Of a stretch of DNA of 34,746 nt, positions 24,021-31,499 are shown piece after piece. The stretch is from JAYFQF01 sp034927285 (lineage in GTDB: Bacteria > Bacillota > Peptococcia > DRI-13 > UBA5745). Position numbers and translations under genes: made by a program. The stretch is taken from NCBI GenBank assembly GCA_034927285.1, contig JAYFQF010000008.1:1-34746 (forward strand), read 5' to 3'. Within the stretch, counting starts at the first letter, position 1; every line of letters begins with the position of its first letter. Under the pieces are notes generated by a model. That model was given only the letters and a program-made list of their open reading frames with translations. It was not told the origin of the DNA and made no database searches.

Positions 24021-25042
24021 ATTCCCGTCCCGCGAAGTATTTCGGAAAGGGGCTTTGCCAACAGGTCTTTGGCTTTGACATGCCACCGTCCCAAGCCTTT
24101 TGCCGGCGGAAGCCTCAGATCGCCGTCTCCGGAGAGGATGCTTTCGCCGATATTTTGGATATCCCGCTCCCATTCCAGGATGACCAAAGGCTGTCCATTT
24201 TTTCCCCTTGACCGGCAGGCAAAGGCATAAACCGCCTCCCTGCAGGTATCGGAGGTCCCCGGTTCGGCAATGTACACGCCGAAGATGTTTCCCAGGGCGA
24301 TCGCTTCCCGGACGTATTCAGGATCGGTTATCCGGTCTAAATCCGCCGCCTCTTTATAGCCCGCATGGAAGCCGTAAAGGCAGCGGTTTTGTTTCAACAG
24401 GCGGAAAGCTCCGGCATTCTTTTCCTCCGCCAGACTCCCCTTGGCGATTTCCAGGGAAACCATAGCGTTATGAATCCCGCCGATAACCCTGGCGTTTTGT
24501 TCCGAAATCATTTCAGGAGTCACATTCAGTACAAACAGGCATTCCTCAAACCGGTTCGCCATTTGACATAAAAGGGGGATCGCCCCATTTTGCCGCGGAC
24601 AGAAAATATAACTGTAAATGCCCAGCTCCTGGCCTTCCCGAAGGAATTGCTCCAGCCGGCAAAAAAAAACGGGATCCGGCCGGCACACATCAAAAATCAG
24701 GAGCCAGGGAAGCCTGACTTTTAACTCCTCCTGCCGCTCTTTTAATTTATGGGCCCCGTGGATCAGACTGCTGTACCCCAGATTTAAACCGACTTGTCTG
24801 ACGATATCGTTATTCACGTCGGAAATCATCCTGGTAATCAGCGCCGGATAAGGGTTCCGGGAAGCGGAAATCACCTTTTGGGCAGCCTCAAAGAATTGTT
24901 TTTGCTGTTCGCTTTCTGAAAAATACAAGGCCAGATCCACCAGGTTTCTCAGCCCGCGCCTTGGGTTAACCTTCATGTCTTCCATTCCCTTGCTGACAGC
25001 CGTGTGGATTATCTGCCTGGCCAGCCGGTGCTGCGGTTCCAA
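24017..25042 (-). CDS. radical-SAM-like paralogue lacking the Fe-S cysteines (putative pseudoenzyme)
   Basis: The 341-residue protein aligns by eye with the radical SAM enzyme transcribed away from it at 25257. Shared pieces are the helical N-terminal region (RMISDVNNDIVRQVGLNLG versus SIWSDVDPEVRRRVFYNFI), the barrel start LPWLLIFD versus IPWAILMD, and GQELGIYSYIF versus GKKLGIYFYIY. Later, GGIHNAMVSLEIAKG and EYVREAIALGNIFGVYI also follow the partner's order. The CxxxCxxC motif is replaced by a few residues around VCRPDP, and the SPASM cysteines are missing, so it should not bind the catalytic cluster. The TTG start at 25042 has a GGGGGG ribosome site. It may be a structural or regulatory partner of the active enzyme. 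Confidence 0.75.
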   Translation of the reverse strand: MEPQHRLARQIIHTAVSKGMEDMKVNPRRGLRNLVDLALYFSESEQQKQFFEAAQKVISASRNPYPALITRMISDVNNDIVRQVGLNLGYSSLIHGAHKLKERQEELKVRLPWLLIFDVCRPDPVFFCRLEQFLREGQELGIYSYIFCPRQNGAIPLLCQMANRFEECLFVLNVTPEMISEQNARVIGGIHNAMVSLEIAKGSLAEEKNAGAFRLLKQNRCLYGFHAGYKEAADLDRITDPEYVREAIALGNIFGVYIAEPGTSDTCREAVYAFACRSRGKNGQPLVILEWERDIQNIGESILSGDGDLRLPPAKGLGRWHVKAKDLLAKPLSEILRGTGI

Positions 25043-25147
25043 ACGAATCCCCCCTTGCCCGTTTGAAAATCTGATCCGCCGTTAACGCCTGATCCGCCAT
25101 TTCTACTCCATTTATATTTTATCCCGAAACGGCCCGTTCCTCTATTT

Positions 25148-25192
25148 ACAAAAACAACGTATGTCAAAAATTTTGACAAACGTTGTTTTTGT
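25148..25192. promoter_or_regulatory. 45-bp near-perfect palindrome between divergent radical-SAM-like genes
   Basis: The arms ACAAAAACAACGT and ACGTTGTTTTTGT flank TGTCAAAA-A-TTTTGACA; only one symmetric pair (25161/25179) does not match. A TTGACA is present in each direction (25173-25178 plus; 25167-25162 minus), so both divergent promoters could have their -35 inside the palindrome. A smaller GCATAT-TTG-ATATGC lies at 25204-25218. This looks like a double operator; the TetR protein at 23445 is the likely ligand-responsive repressor. Confidence 0.7.
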
Positions 25193-25256
25193 CTAATTAC
25201 TGTGCATATTTGATATGCTAGACTTCATAATAGAGTAAGGAATGGAGGTAATAAAC

Positions 25257-26828
25257 ATGAACAAGCTGCTCAGTGCCGCAGGGTTGAGGCTGGCTTACCG
25301 GTATCTGGACTCCAACCTTGAAGAAAATATACCCAGGCTGATGACATGGGTGGACCGCTTTGACAGGAAAAATACGATGAAGCGTCAAAGGGATGTGGTC
25401 CGGGAAGTCATCCAGGACAAAGAAAGCAACTGGTATAAGCTGATTCTCAGTATCTGGTCGGATGTCGATCCCGAGGTCCGCCGCCGGGTCTTTTATAATT
25501 TCATATTAAACGGCGCCATCAACGGATGCACCATTCAGGAAGAGAACCGGAAAAAATACGGCTGCAGCATACCCTGGGCTATCCTGATGGACCCCACATC
25601 CTCCTGCAACCTCAAATGCATCGGCTGCTGGGCGGCGGAATACGGCCATCAGATGTCCATGAGTTATGAAGCGCTGGACGACATTATCACTCAGGGCAAA
25701 AAGCTGGGGATATATTTTTACATCTATTCCGGCGGAGAGCCCCTGGTACGCAAAAAGGATATCATCCGCCTCTGCGAAAAACACGGTGAATGCCAGTTCC
25801 TTTCTTTCACCAACGGCACGCTGATCGACGAGGCCTTTGCCGACGAAATGCTCCGGGTCAAAAATTTTATTCCGGCCATCAGTATCGAAGGCTTCGAGGA
25901 AGCCACCGACGCCCGGCGGGGCAAGGGCACCTATCAGGCGGTGATCCGGGCCATGGAAATCCTCAGGCAAAAAAAGCTCCCCTTCGGCGCTTCCCTTTGC
26001 TATACCCGTGATAATACCGAGGTGATCGGCAGTGAGGAATTCATCGACTTCCTTATCGGCAAGGGCGCGAAGTTTGCCTGGTTTTTCACCTACATGCCGG
26101 TAGGGCTGTCGGCGGTGCCCCTACTGCTGGCAACCGCTGAACAGCGGGAATTCATGTACCGTCAGATCCGCAAGTTCCGCGGCACCAAGCCCTTGTTTAC
26201 CCTGGATTTCTGGAACGACGGCGAATATGTGGACGGCTGCATTGCCGGCGGCCGCAGATACCTGCACATCAACGCCAACGGAGACATCGAGCCCTGCGCG
26301 TTTATCCACTACTCGGATTCGAATATTCATGAGAAGACCCTGCTCGAGGCGCTGCAGTCCCCGCTCTTTATGCAGTACCACAAAAATCAGCCTTTTAACG
26401 GCAACCACCTGCGTCCCTGCCCCCTGCTGGATAATCCGGGCCGGTTGACGGAGATGGTGGAGGCTTCGGGAGCGGTTTCCACGGACTTGATTAAACCTGA
26501 GGACGTGCGCAGCCTCAGCGCCAAATGCGTGGATACGGCGGGAAAATGGGCGGTGACCGCAGACCGTCTCTGGCAAGAAAAGCGGCACGGCAGTATCTGC
26601 CCAGGCTGCGACGCGGCGGCCTGCGGAACGGCAGGCCCTGAGACGGCAGCCTGCGAAGCGGCAGACTCCCCGGCGGCTGGCTGCAAAGCAGGCTCTGAGA
26701 CGATAAACCGCAGGGCCGCAGATTCCCCGGAGTCAGGACCTGAGATGGCAGTCTGCAAAACGCCAAGCCCCGGCAGGGCAGATTCCGGGGCAGCCGACGT
26801 CGACGATCAGGAAACAAAGGCGTGCTAA
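25257..26828 (+). CDS. radical SAM/SPASM-type enzyme with Cys-rich repeat tail
   Basis: The 523-residue protein has a helical N-terminal region (1-105), then the radical SAM barrel with cluster cysteines C117-x3-C121-x2-C124 in SSCNLKCIGCWAAEYG and the SGGEPLVRKKDI SAM-binding motif. A SPASM-like C-terminal region (CIAGGRRYLHINANGDIEPC, then LRPCPLLDNPG) probably holds further clusters. The family is widespread in clostridia without a known product. Beyond about residue 440 (after TADRLWQEKR) this copy carries an unusual Ala/Cys/Asp/Pro-rich tail of about 80 residues with repeated GPET..C..ADSP units. GGAGG lies eight bases before the ATG at 25257. Its stop overlaps the convergent EAL gene. 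Substrate unknown. Confidence 0.88.
   Translation: MNKLLSAAGLRLAYRYLDSNLEENIPRLMTWVDRFDRKNTMKRQRDVVREVIQDKESNWYKLILSIWSDVDPEVRRRVFYNFILNGAINGCTIQEENRKKYGCSIPWAILMDPTSSCNLKCIGCWAAEYGHQMSMSYEALDDIITQGKKLGIYFYIYSGGEPLVRKKDIIRLCEKHGECQFLSFTNGTLIDEAFADEMLRVKNFIPAISIEGFEEATDARRGKGTYQAVIRAMEILRQKKLPFGASLCYTRDNTEVIGSEEFIDFLIGKGAKFAWFFTYMPVGLSAVPLLLATAEQREFMYRQIRKFRGTKPLFTLDFWNDGEYVDGCIAGGRRYLHINANGDIEPCAFIHYSDSNIHEKTLLEALQSPLFMQYHKNQPFNGNHLRPCPLLDNPGRLTEMVEASGAVSTDLIKPEDVRSLSAKCVDTAGKWAVTADRLWQEKRHGSICPGCDAAACGTAGPETAACEAADSPAAGCKAGSETINRRAADSPESGPEMAVCKTPSPGRADSGAADVDDQETKAC
26633..26764 (+). repeat. degenerate repeats encoding the Cys-rich tail of the radical SAM protein
   Basis: Three related units start near 26633, 26691 and 26736, each beginning GG(C/A)-CCT or TCT-GAG and encoding G-P/S-E-T/M followed by a Cys or Arg-rich stretch and A-D-S-P. 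They differ by substitutions, suggesting old duplications within the gene end. Confidence 0.65.
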
Positions 26829-28093
26829 CAAACCGGCGGGCAGGCGGGATAAGTGACTTCCCTCCCGACCGCCGTCTCCTTTGGCTCCACAGCTTTTTGC
26901 AGCAGGTCCTTAATGGTGACGATACCGATATAACTTCCGTTTTCCGTTACCACAATATAATCATAAAGCCGGTCATTGGGCCGGGACATAGCAAGGGCGA
27001 TCACCTCGGAGACAAGGGTTTCGCCCTCCACGGATAAAAAATCCTTGTCCATCAAAAGACGGATGGGCTGATCCCGGTAAGCGGCAGCCCCGGGACTGCC
27101 GCTTAATTTCAACACCAGCTTTTCCCTGGTGAAGATCCCCAGGGGAAGCTGCCCTTCAAGGACACATAAGCCGATGCAATTTTCATGCCTGCGAAAAATT
27201 TCATCGGCTTGTTTTATTGGGGTCTCGGGGGAAAGGGTTTTTGCCGTAACGCAAAGCTCCCGGATATGTCTGCCGGATAAACCGTGAGGAGAGGCGCAGT
27301 CCTTTTTCATTCGATTCAGGCTTTGAATTGTTAACAGCACATTGCCGTCGATTTCCCTTATGGTCTGTTCCGGCTTTTGGATAAAATAACCTTGTCCATA
27401 CTGGACGCCCATATTTACAAGAGCGGAAAGCTCCTCGTATTCCTCGATGCCTTCGGCGATCAGCGCGATTCCGGCAATACCGGATAACTCCAGCATCCCT
27501 TTTACAAGAGCATACTTCAGGTCATCCTTATGGATTCCCCGGATCAGGTTCATATCCAGCTTAATGAAATCCGGATGGATGTCGCTGATCAAATTCAGGC
27601 CGGAATACCCGGCGCCGGCATCGTCCACAGCGATTTTAAAGCTCTGGCTTTTATAATGGCTGATGGTCGCCCGAAAGCCGTCGGTATCGGCAATCCTGCT
27701 TTTTTCGGTAATTTCAAACACCAGATTGCCGGGAGAGATCTGATATTGAGCCAGAAAGTCCCTGGTAAATCCTTTGCGGAACAAAGGATCGTGGATGATA
27801 TTCTGGGACACATTCAAAAACAATTTTTTGTCGTACTTCAGCTTGGGGCTGTTGAAAGCGGTCTCCAAGGCCGTGGTCCGGCAAAGCAACTCCACATCCC
27901 ATAAACGCCGGTGACGATAAGCGGCGATAAAAAGATCTTCCGGGTTGACCGGCTCTTTTTGATCCGTAATTCTGCTGAGGGCTTCATACCCCAAAATATT
28001 GCCGTTGTCCAGGGAGACAATGGGCTGAAAAACGGTTCTTATCCGTTTGTTTTCGAGGATATCCTCCAGCATTTCCATATTCAGATCATCCAT
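26825..28093 (-). CDS. EAL-domain cyclic-di-GMP phosphodiesterase with C-terminal CBS pair
   Basis: The 422-residue cytoplasmic protein has an EAL domain (about 10-250) with the signature EALSR (37-41), LFLNVSQN, VFEITEKS, AVDDAGAGYSG, FIKLDMNLI and IAEGIE. The metal and catalytic residues appear intact, so it probably hydrolyses c-di-GMP. Residues about 285-405 form two CBS domains (PETPIKQADEIFRRHENC and VEGETLVSEVIALAMS) that may bind nucleotides and regulate it. GAGGAAG lies ten bases before the ATG. Its TAG stop overlaps the stop of the convergent radical SAM gene. No GGDEF domain is in the window. Confidence 0.92.
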   Translation of the reverse strand: MDDLNMEMLEDILENKRIRTVFQPIVSLDNGNILGYEALSRITDQKEPVNPEDLFIAAYRHRRLWDVELLCRTTALETAFNSPKLKYDKKLFLNVSQNIIHDPLFRKGFTRDFLAQYQISPGNLVFEITEKSRIADTDGFRATISHYKSQSFKIAVDDAGAGYSGLNLISDIHPDFIKLDMNLIRGIHKDDLKYALVKGMLELSGIAGIALIAEGIEEYEELSALVNMGVQYGQGYFIQKPEQTIREIDGNVLLTIQSLNRMKKDCASPHGLSGRHIRELCVTAKTLSPETPIKQADEIFRRHENCIGLCVLEGQLPLGIFTREKLVLKLSGSPGAAAYRDQPIRLLMDKDFLSVEGETLVSEVIALAMSRPNDRLYDYIVVTENGSYIGIVTIKDLLQKAVEPKETAVGREVTYPACPPVC

Positions 28094-28201
28094 ATCAGAT
28101 TATCTTCCTCGTCCTTTCCGCTTTCAAAGAGGGTAATCAAAAACAGCCTTTCCGGTAAAATAAGCTATACTCCGGCAGCAGGCGGGTTGCCGCCGTCAGT
28201 G

Positions 28202-28239
28202 AAAAAAGCCTGCCGCGGCAGGCAGGTAGGGCGGCTTTT
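28202..28239 (-). terminator. terminator after the flavodoxin-like gene
   Basis: Read on the minus strand, the palindrome GCCTGCCGCGGCAGGC (28223-28208) is followed by six T (28207-28202). An outer AAAAGCC/GGCTTTT pairing (28204-28210, 28233-28239) supports it. Confidence 0.75.
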
Positions 28240-28352
28240 CTGATTGTCCAAGGCCATTATAATCGGGCCAGTTAAAAGAGAAATTAAAAACAGGTAAAAT
28301 AGCGGTAAAAAGCGAAGCTTGCTCATGCTTGCCGAAAATTCCCGCCGCCCTC

Positions 28353-28907
28353 CTAATCCCGGGCTAATCCCCGCACATAACCGATGAGGGGCAGTATGGT
28401 TTCCTTCTCCGTAAAATCTGCCGCTTTGCCGTAAGTGGCAAGCATCTCCTTATCCTCCGCCCGCAGGGAGCCGGGATCTTTTTTCTTCATCCTCCTGTAA
28501 AGCATGGCCATCATCGCTTTATGGACAATTCCAAGTGACGAATAATCAATTGCCCCGCGCAAATGAAATACCTTTATCTTTTCCCGCAATCCGGCGGGAA
28601 TAACTTTGCTCAGGCTTTCTTTAATGTGATCGGTATTTTTTTTATCCGCCGGGTCGGCTAATCCACAAGTAAACAACACCAGATTTTTATTGCCCAGCAG
28701 GTCAACATATTTTGTCAATAAATCAATTCCGCTTACCCCTCCGGCATAAAGCCCCCCGCCATAAATAAGCGTGTCGTAGGGAGCCAAAGCGGCTGATTCT
28801 ATGCCTTTTCGTTCAAGTAAATCGCAGGATAATTCCCCGGCAATCCATTGGGCATATTTTTTGGTGGAACCGTATTTTGACTGGTAAATCACCGCTGTTT
28901 TACTCAT
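28353..28907 (-). CDS. flavodoxin-domain protein
   Basis: The 184-residue protein has the N-terminal FMN-binding loop VIYQSKYGSTKKYAQWIA (6-23) and the flavodoxin-type DTLIYGGGLYAGGVSG and VLFTCGLADPAD loops, as in the flavodoxin_5/HemG-like group. It would bind FMN and carry electrons, or act as a small flavin oxidoreductase. The start at 28907 has GGAGG seven bases upstream; the longer frame to 28958 is less likely. It is divergent from a flavin-reductase-like gene at 29083; the two may form a functional pair. Confidence 0.87.
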   Translation of the reverse strand: MSKTAVIYQSKYGSTKKYAQWIAGELSCDLLERKGIESAALAPYDTLIYGGGLYAGGVSGIDLLTKYVDLLGNKNLVLFTCGLADPADKKNTDHIKESLSKVIPAGLREKIKVFHLRGAIDYSSLGIVHKAMMAMLYRRMKKKDPGSLRAEDKEMLATYGKAADFTEKETILPLIGYVRGLARD

Positions 28908-28990
28908 CCTCTTCCCTCCGCTGTCCGGCTTCATCATCATACCTCTCCTCTGCATCAAGCTGTAATTTTATCGAATGTACTGACGGGGGC

Positions 28991-29019
28991 TTGTGAATAT
29001 GCCGGTTTGATTATATTAT
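28991..29019 (+). promoter_or_regulatory. promoter of the flavin-reductase-like gene
   Basis: TTGTGA (28991-28996), 17 bases, TATTAT (29014-29019), about 64 bases before the start codon. Confidence 0.7.
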
Positions 29020-29082
29020 ACAATTACAGCCGGGTAATTAACAAACCCAAAATGATTAAACAAAAAACAGGGAGGTATCGAA

Positions 29083-29586
29083 ATGCTGAAACCAATTGAT
29101 CTGACGCAACTGAAAATCAATCCGTTTACCTTGATCGGCAAAGAATGGATGCTGGTTACCGCCGGCGATGAGCGGAAATACAACATGATGACCGCAAGCT
29201 GGGGCGGTATTGGCGTAATGTGGGGCAAGAACGTATCCATCACCGTTATCCGCCCGCAAAGGTACACTCTGGAGTTTGTTGATGAAAAAGAGTACTATTC
29301 CCTCAGCTTCTTCGATGAAAAAGATAAACCCGCCCTGAATTACTGCGGCTCCCATTCCGGCCGGGAGGTAAATAAAGAGACGGAAACCGGACTTACCCCC
29401 GTATTTGACGCCGAGGCGCCGTATTTCAGCCAGGCCAAGCTGGTCTTAATCTGCCGGAAACTGCACAAACAAAAACTTGACCCCAGTGGGTTCATCGACA
29501 AAACCATCGATGCCCAATGGTATCCCCAAAAAGATTACCATGAATGCTTCGTCGGCGAGATCGTCGGCGTACTGATGAACGACTGA
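29083..29586 (+). CDS. flavin reductase-like FMN-binding protein
   Basis: The 167-residue protein fits the flavin-reductase-like split-barrel family: FTLIGKEWMLVTAGDE near the start, NMMTASWGGIGVMWGKN for FMN phosphate contact, and VIRPQRYTLEFVDEKEYYSLSFF. In anaerobes such proteins act as NAD(P)H:FMN reductases or small flavoprotein electron carriers. GGGAGG lies seven bases before the ATG. It stands alone with its own promoter and terminator, divergent from the flavodoxin-like gene. The electron partner is unknown. Confidence 0.88.
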   Translation: MLKPIDLTQLKINPFTLIGKEWMLVTAGDERKYNMMTASWGGIGVMWGKNVSITVIRPQRYTLEFVDEKEYYSLSFFDEKDKPALNYCGSHSGREVNKETETGLTPVFDAEAPYFSQAKLVLICRKLHKQKLDPSGFIDKTIDAQWYPQKDYHECFVGEIVGVLMND

Positions 29587-29653
29587 TTTTCTGAGGCCCA
29601 GGTTCTTTCCGGCCGCCGCCGGTCTTCATCCCCGGTTCTTTCGGTTTATCGAA

Positions 29654-29706
29654 AAAAGGTGCTGTCGCAAATTGGTTGAGAAAACCAGAGAGCGGCAGCA
29701 CCTTTT
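29654..29706 (+). terminator. terminator of the flavin-reductase-like gene
   Basis: AAAAGGTGCTGTCGC pairs with GCGGCAGCACCTTTT (15 bp with one G-U), with an inner TGGTT/AACCA stem and a T-rich end. Confidence 0.85.
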
Positions 29707-29984
29707 GGCTGCCGGAGAAATCAGAACACCCGCCGGTTGTTCTAAAGAAATGCTTCGTTAACAAAACAATTTGCACATAAAAGGCTTAAAACAGTGTGCA
29801 TCCTGTAGCTGTTAAAAGTACAGAAAAATTATATATATATAGATATATACGGCTGCACTTTTCAAAATTGAATGATTCCCGTGTTCTCCCTTCTTCTCTA
29901 TTCCTGGGCGCGTCATCTTCATCTTGTACGCCGAAAGGCTGCAATGCTTAATAAATGAAATGAATGATAGGAGGAAAACAAAAC
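29707..29984. other. AT-rich gap before the DUF1097 gene
   Basis: No gene is seen. The stretch includes an alternating TA tract at about 29828-29849 and a TGCACA/TGTGCA inverted repeat near 29771-29799. A promoter for the DUF1097 gene probably lies here, but no single candidate is convincing. Confidence 0.4.
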
Positions 29985-30527
29985 ATGGAGACTGAAAAAA
30001 CAATCAAGCCTTGGAGACCAACGTTACACGCCGTACTGCTTAATGGCGCTTTATTCGCTCTGGCGGCCCTTATCTACGCCTCAATCCCTTCCATCAGCCG
30101 GTATCAATGGTCCTTCTACTGCGGTTTCTTTGTCAGCGTCGCCCTGGGTCTAACCGCCCAAAGAATTCCCAACTGTATTGTCAGCGTCTTATGCGGCTTT
30201 GCCTGGGCGCTGCTCTACTGGTATCTCCCCGGCTGGCTGATGACCCTTGGTATGGGCAAAATCATCGCCGTTGTCCTTGGCGAGTTCATCTGCACCTCTT
30301 CTCTCCTGTTCATCCACCTGTATTTTCTTAAAAACACCTGGGCAAATGTTGTTCCATTTATGTTTTGCGCCGTCGCCAACGTGTATGCCTCCGGCGGCCC
30401 CCAGAACATCCCCTACTGCGGCGGCTCCATTATCATTGCAATCTGCTGCTGTGTGCTGTGCAATACTATCGCAGGTAAAATCAACAGAAAGTACCTCGCT
30501 AAGGAGCAGGCTGTAAATAGCCTGTAA
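29985..30527 (+). CDS. DUF1097-family inner membrane protein
   Basis: The 180-residue protein is mostly hydrophobic with about six membrane segments, and fits DUF1097 (the family of E. coli YcdZ). Visible pieces are the LNGALFALAALIYASI and FYCGFFVSVALGL helices, QRIPNCIVSVLCGFAWALLYW, and GGPQNIPYCGGSIIIAICCC near the C-terminus. AGGAGG lies about ten bases before the ATG at 29985. It is upstream of the PucR-type genes and a molybdenum hydroxylase on the same strand, so transport of a purine-like or related compound is possible, but the family function is not known. Confidence 0.82.
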   Translation: METEKTIKPWRPTLHAVLLNGALFALAALIYASIPSISRYQWSFYCGFFVSVALGLTAQRIPNCIVSVLCGFAWALLYWYLPGWLMTLGMGKIIAVVLGEFICTSSLLFIHLYFLKNTWANVVPFMFCAVANVYASGGPQNIPYCGGSIIIAICCCVLCNTIAGKINRKYLAKEQAVNSL

Positions 30528-30594
30528 AACTGTCCTCCCGCGCGATCCCGGATCAAAAAGGGCAACGGCTTGTCCGGGGTGGCCGGCAGCAGCC

Positions 30595-30622
30595 TTGATT
30601 AAACTAAATACTCTGATAAAAT
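30595..30622 (+). promoter_or_regulatory. promoter of the first PucR-type gene
   Basis: TTGATT (30595-30600), 16 bases, TAAAAT (30617-30622), about 70 bases before the GTG start. Confidence 0.6.
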
Positions 30623-30691
30623 AGAACTGTTATTTGTGTAATAGAGATAAAGCCGCATTTTCTGCGTTCCCAGTGAATTGAGGTGCCTCCC

Positions 30692-31432
30692 GTGTTACAG
30701 GTCAAAGATTTAATGAGCTACAAAACGTTATCGAGGCTAACCCTGGTAGCGGGTAAAGCAGGGCTTTTTCGCCGGGTGACCTGCGTCAGCATCGCAATGA
30801 TGCGGGATATGGGCCCGTGGCTGTCCGGCGGGGACGTCCTGATCGTTTCCGGCTGCGGGGTAGGTGAAACAGGGGATTTGTTACTGGTCTACCTCAAAAC
30901 CGCACAACGGCGGAACGCCTCCTGCATTATCGCATACCTGAGTGAAGAATATATCCCCGGCATCCCGGACTCTGCAAAGAAATTGGCAGATAAATTTCGT
31001 ATTCCGCTCTTTGCCGTCTCTTGGAATACAAAAATCTCCGATATCATTCAGAATGTCCAGGAATTAGTCTTTAATGCGGAGCGAGAAGACCGAACAGACG
31101 ATATATGGCAGGTGTTAATGCAATCAGATCAGCGTAAACAACTGATTAACTATGCCAATACCCTCTTGCTGCCCCTCATTGAATATGACCAATGCCACGA
31201 GAGCGAATTACTCATCACCCTCCAAACTTATTTTTTAGAAAACGGCAAGCAAATAAAAACAGCCGACGCTCTTGGGATCAGCAGGGGGACCCTCATCAGC
31301 CGTTTACTAAGGATTGAAGATCTCACCGGAAAGCTGTTTACAGATATGCGTTCTTATCACGAGCTGTATAATGCCGTAAGGATCTATACCCTCAGTGAGG
31401 GCTCCTATGAGTTAAACGCAAAAATGATATAG
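30692..31432 (+). CDS. short PucR-family transcriptional regulator
   Basis: The 246-residue protein has an N-terminal PucR-type domain (MLQVKDLMSYKTLSRLTLVAG to about residue 120, with SIAMMRDMGPWLSGGDVLIVSG) and a C-terminal PucR-type helix-turn-helix (ADALGISRGTLISRLLRIEDLTG). The central GGDEF-like region found in many PucR/CdaR proteins is missing. PucR controls purine catabolism in Bacillus. The GTG at 30692 has GAGGTG six bases upstream; the GTG at 30683 is itself part of that site. It is followed 67 bases later by a second, related regulator that reads into a molybdenum hydroxylase. Confidence 0.88.
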   Translation: MLQVKDLMSYKTLSRLTLVAGKAGLFRRVTCVSIAMMRDMGPWLSGGDVLIVSGCGVGETGDLLLVYLKTAQRRNASCIIAYLSEEYIPGIPDSAKKLADKFRIPLFAVSWNTKISDIIQNVQELVFNAEREDRTDDIWQVLMQSDQRKQLINYANTLLLPLIEYDQCHESELLITLQTYFLENGKQIKTADALGISRGTLISRLLRIEDLTGKLFTDMRSYHELYNAVRIYTLSEGSYELNAKMI

Positions 31433-31499
31433 GCTGTTTACGAGAAATTTGCGGCCAGCGGTTACCTGGGACGTTAAGAACAATAAGGATCAGAGCCCT

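Noticed and set aside
29827..29850. Alternating TA tract as a possible CRISPR or origin element
   Set aside because: There are no spaced repeats, no DnaA-box cluster and no replication gene; it is simply an AT-rich promoter-like gap.
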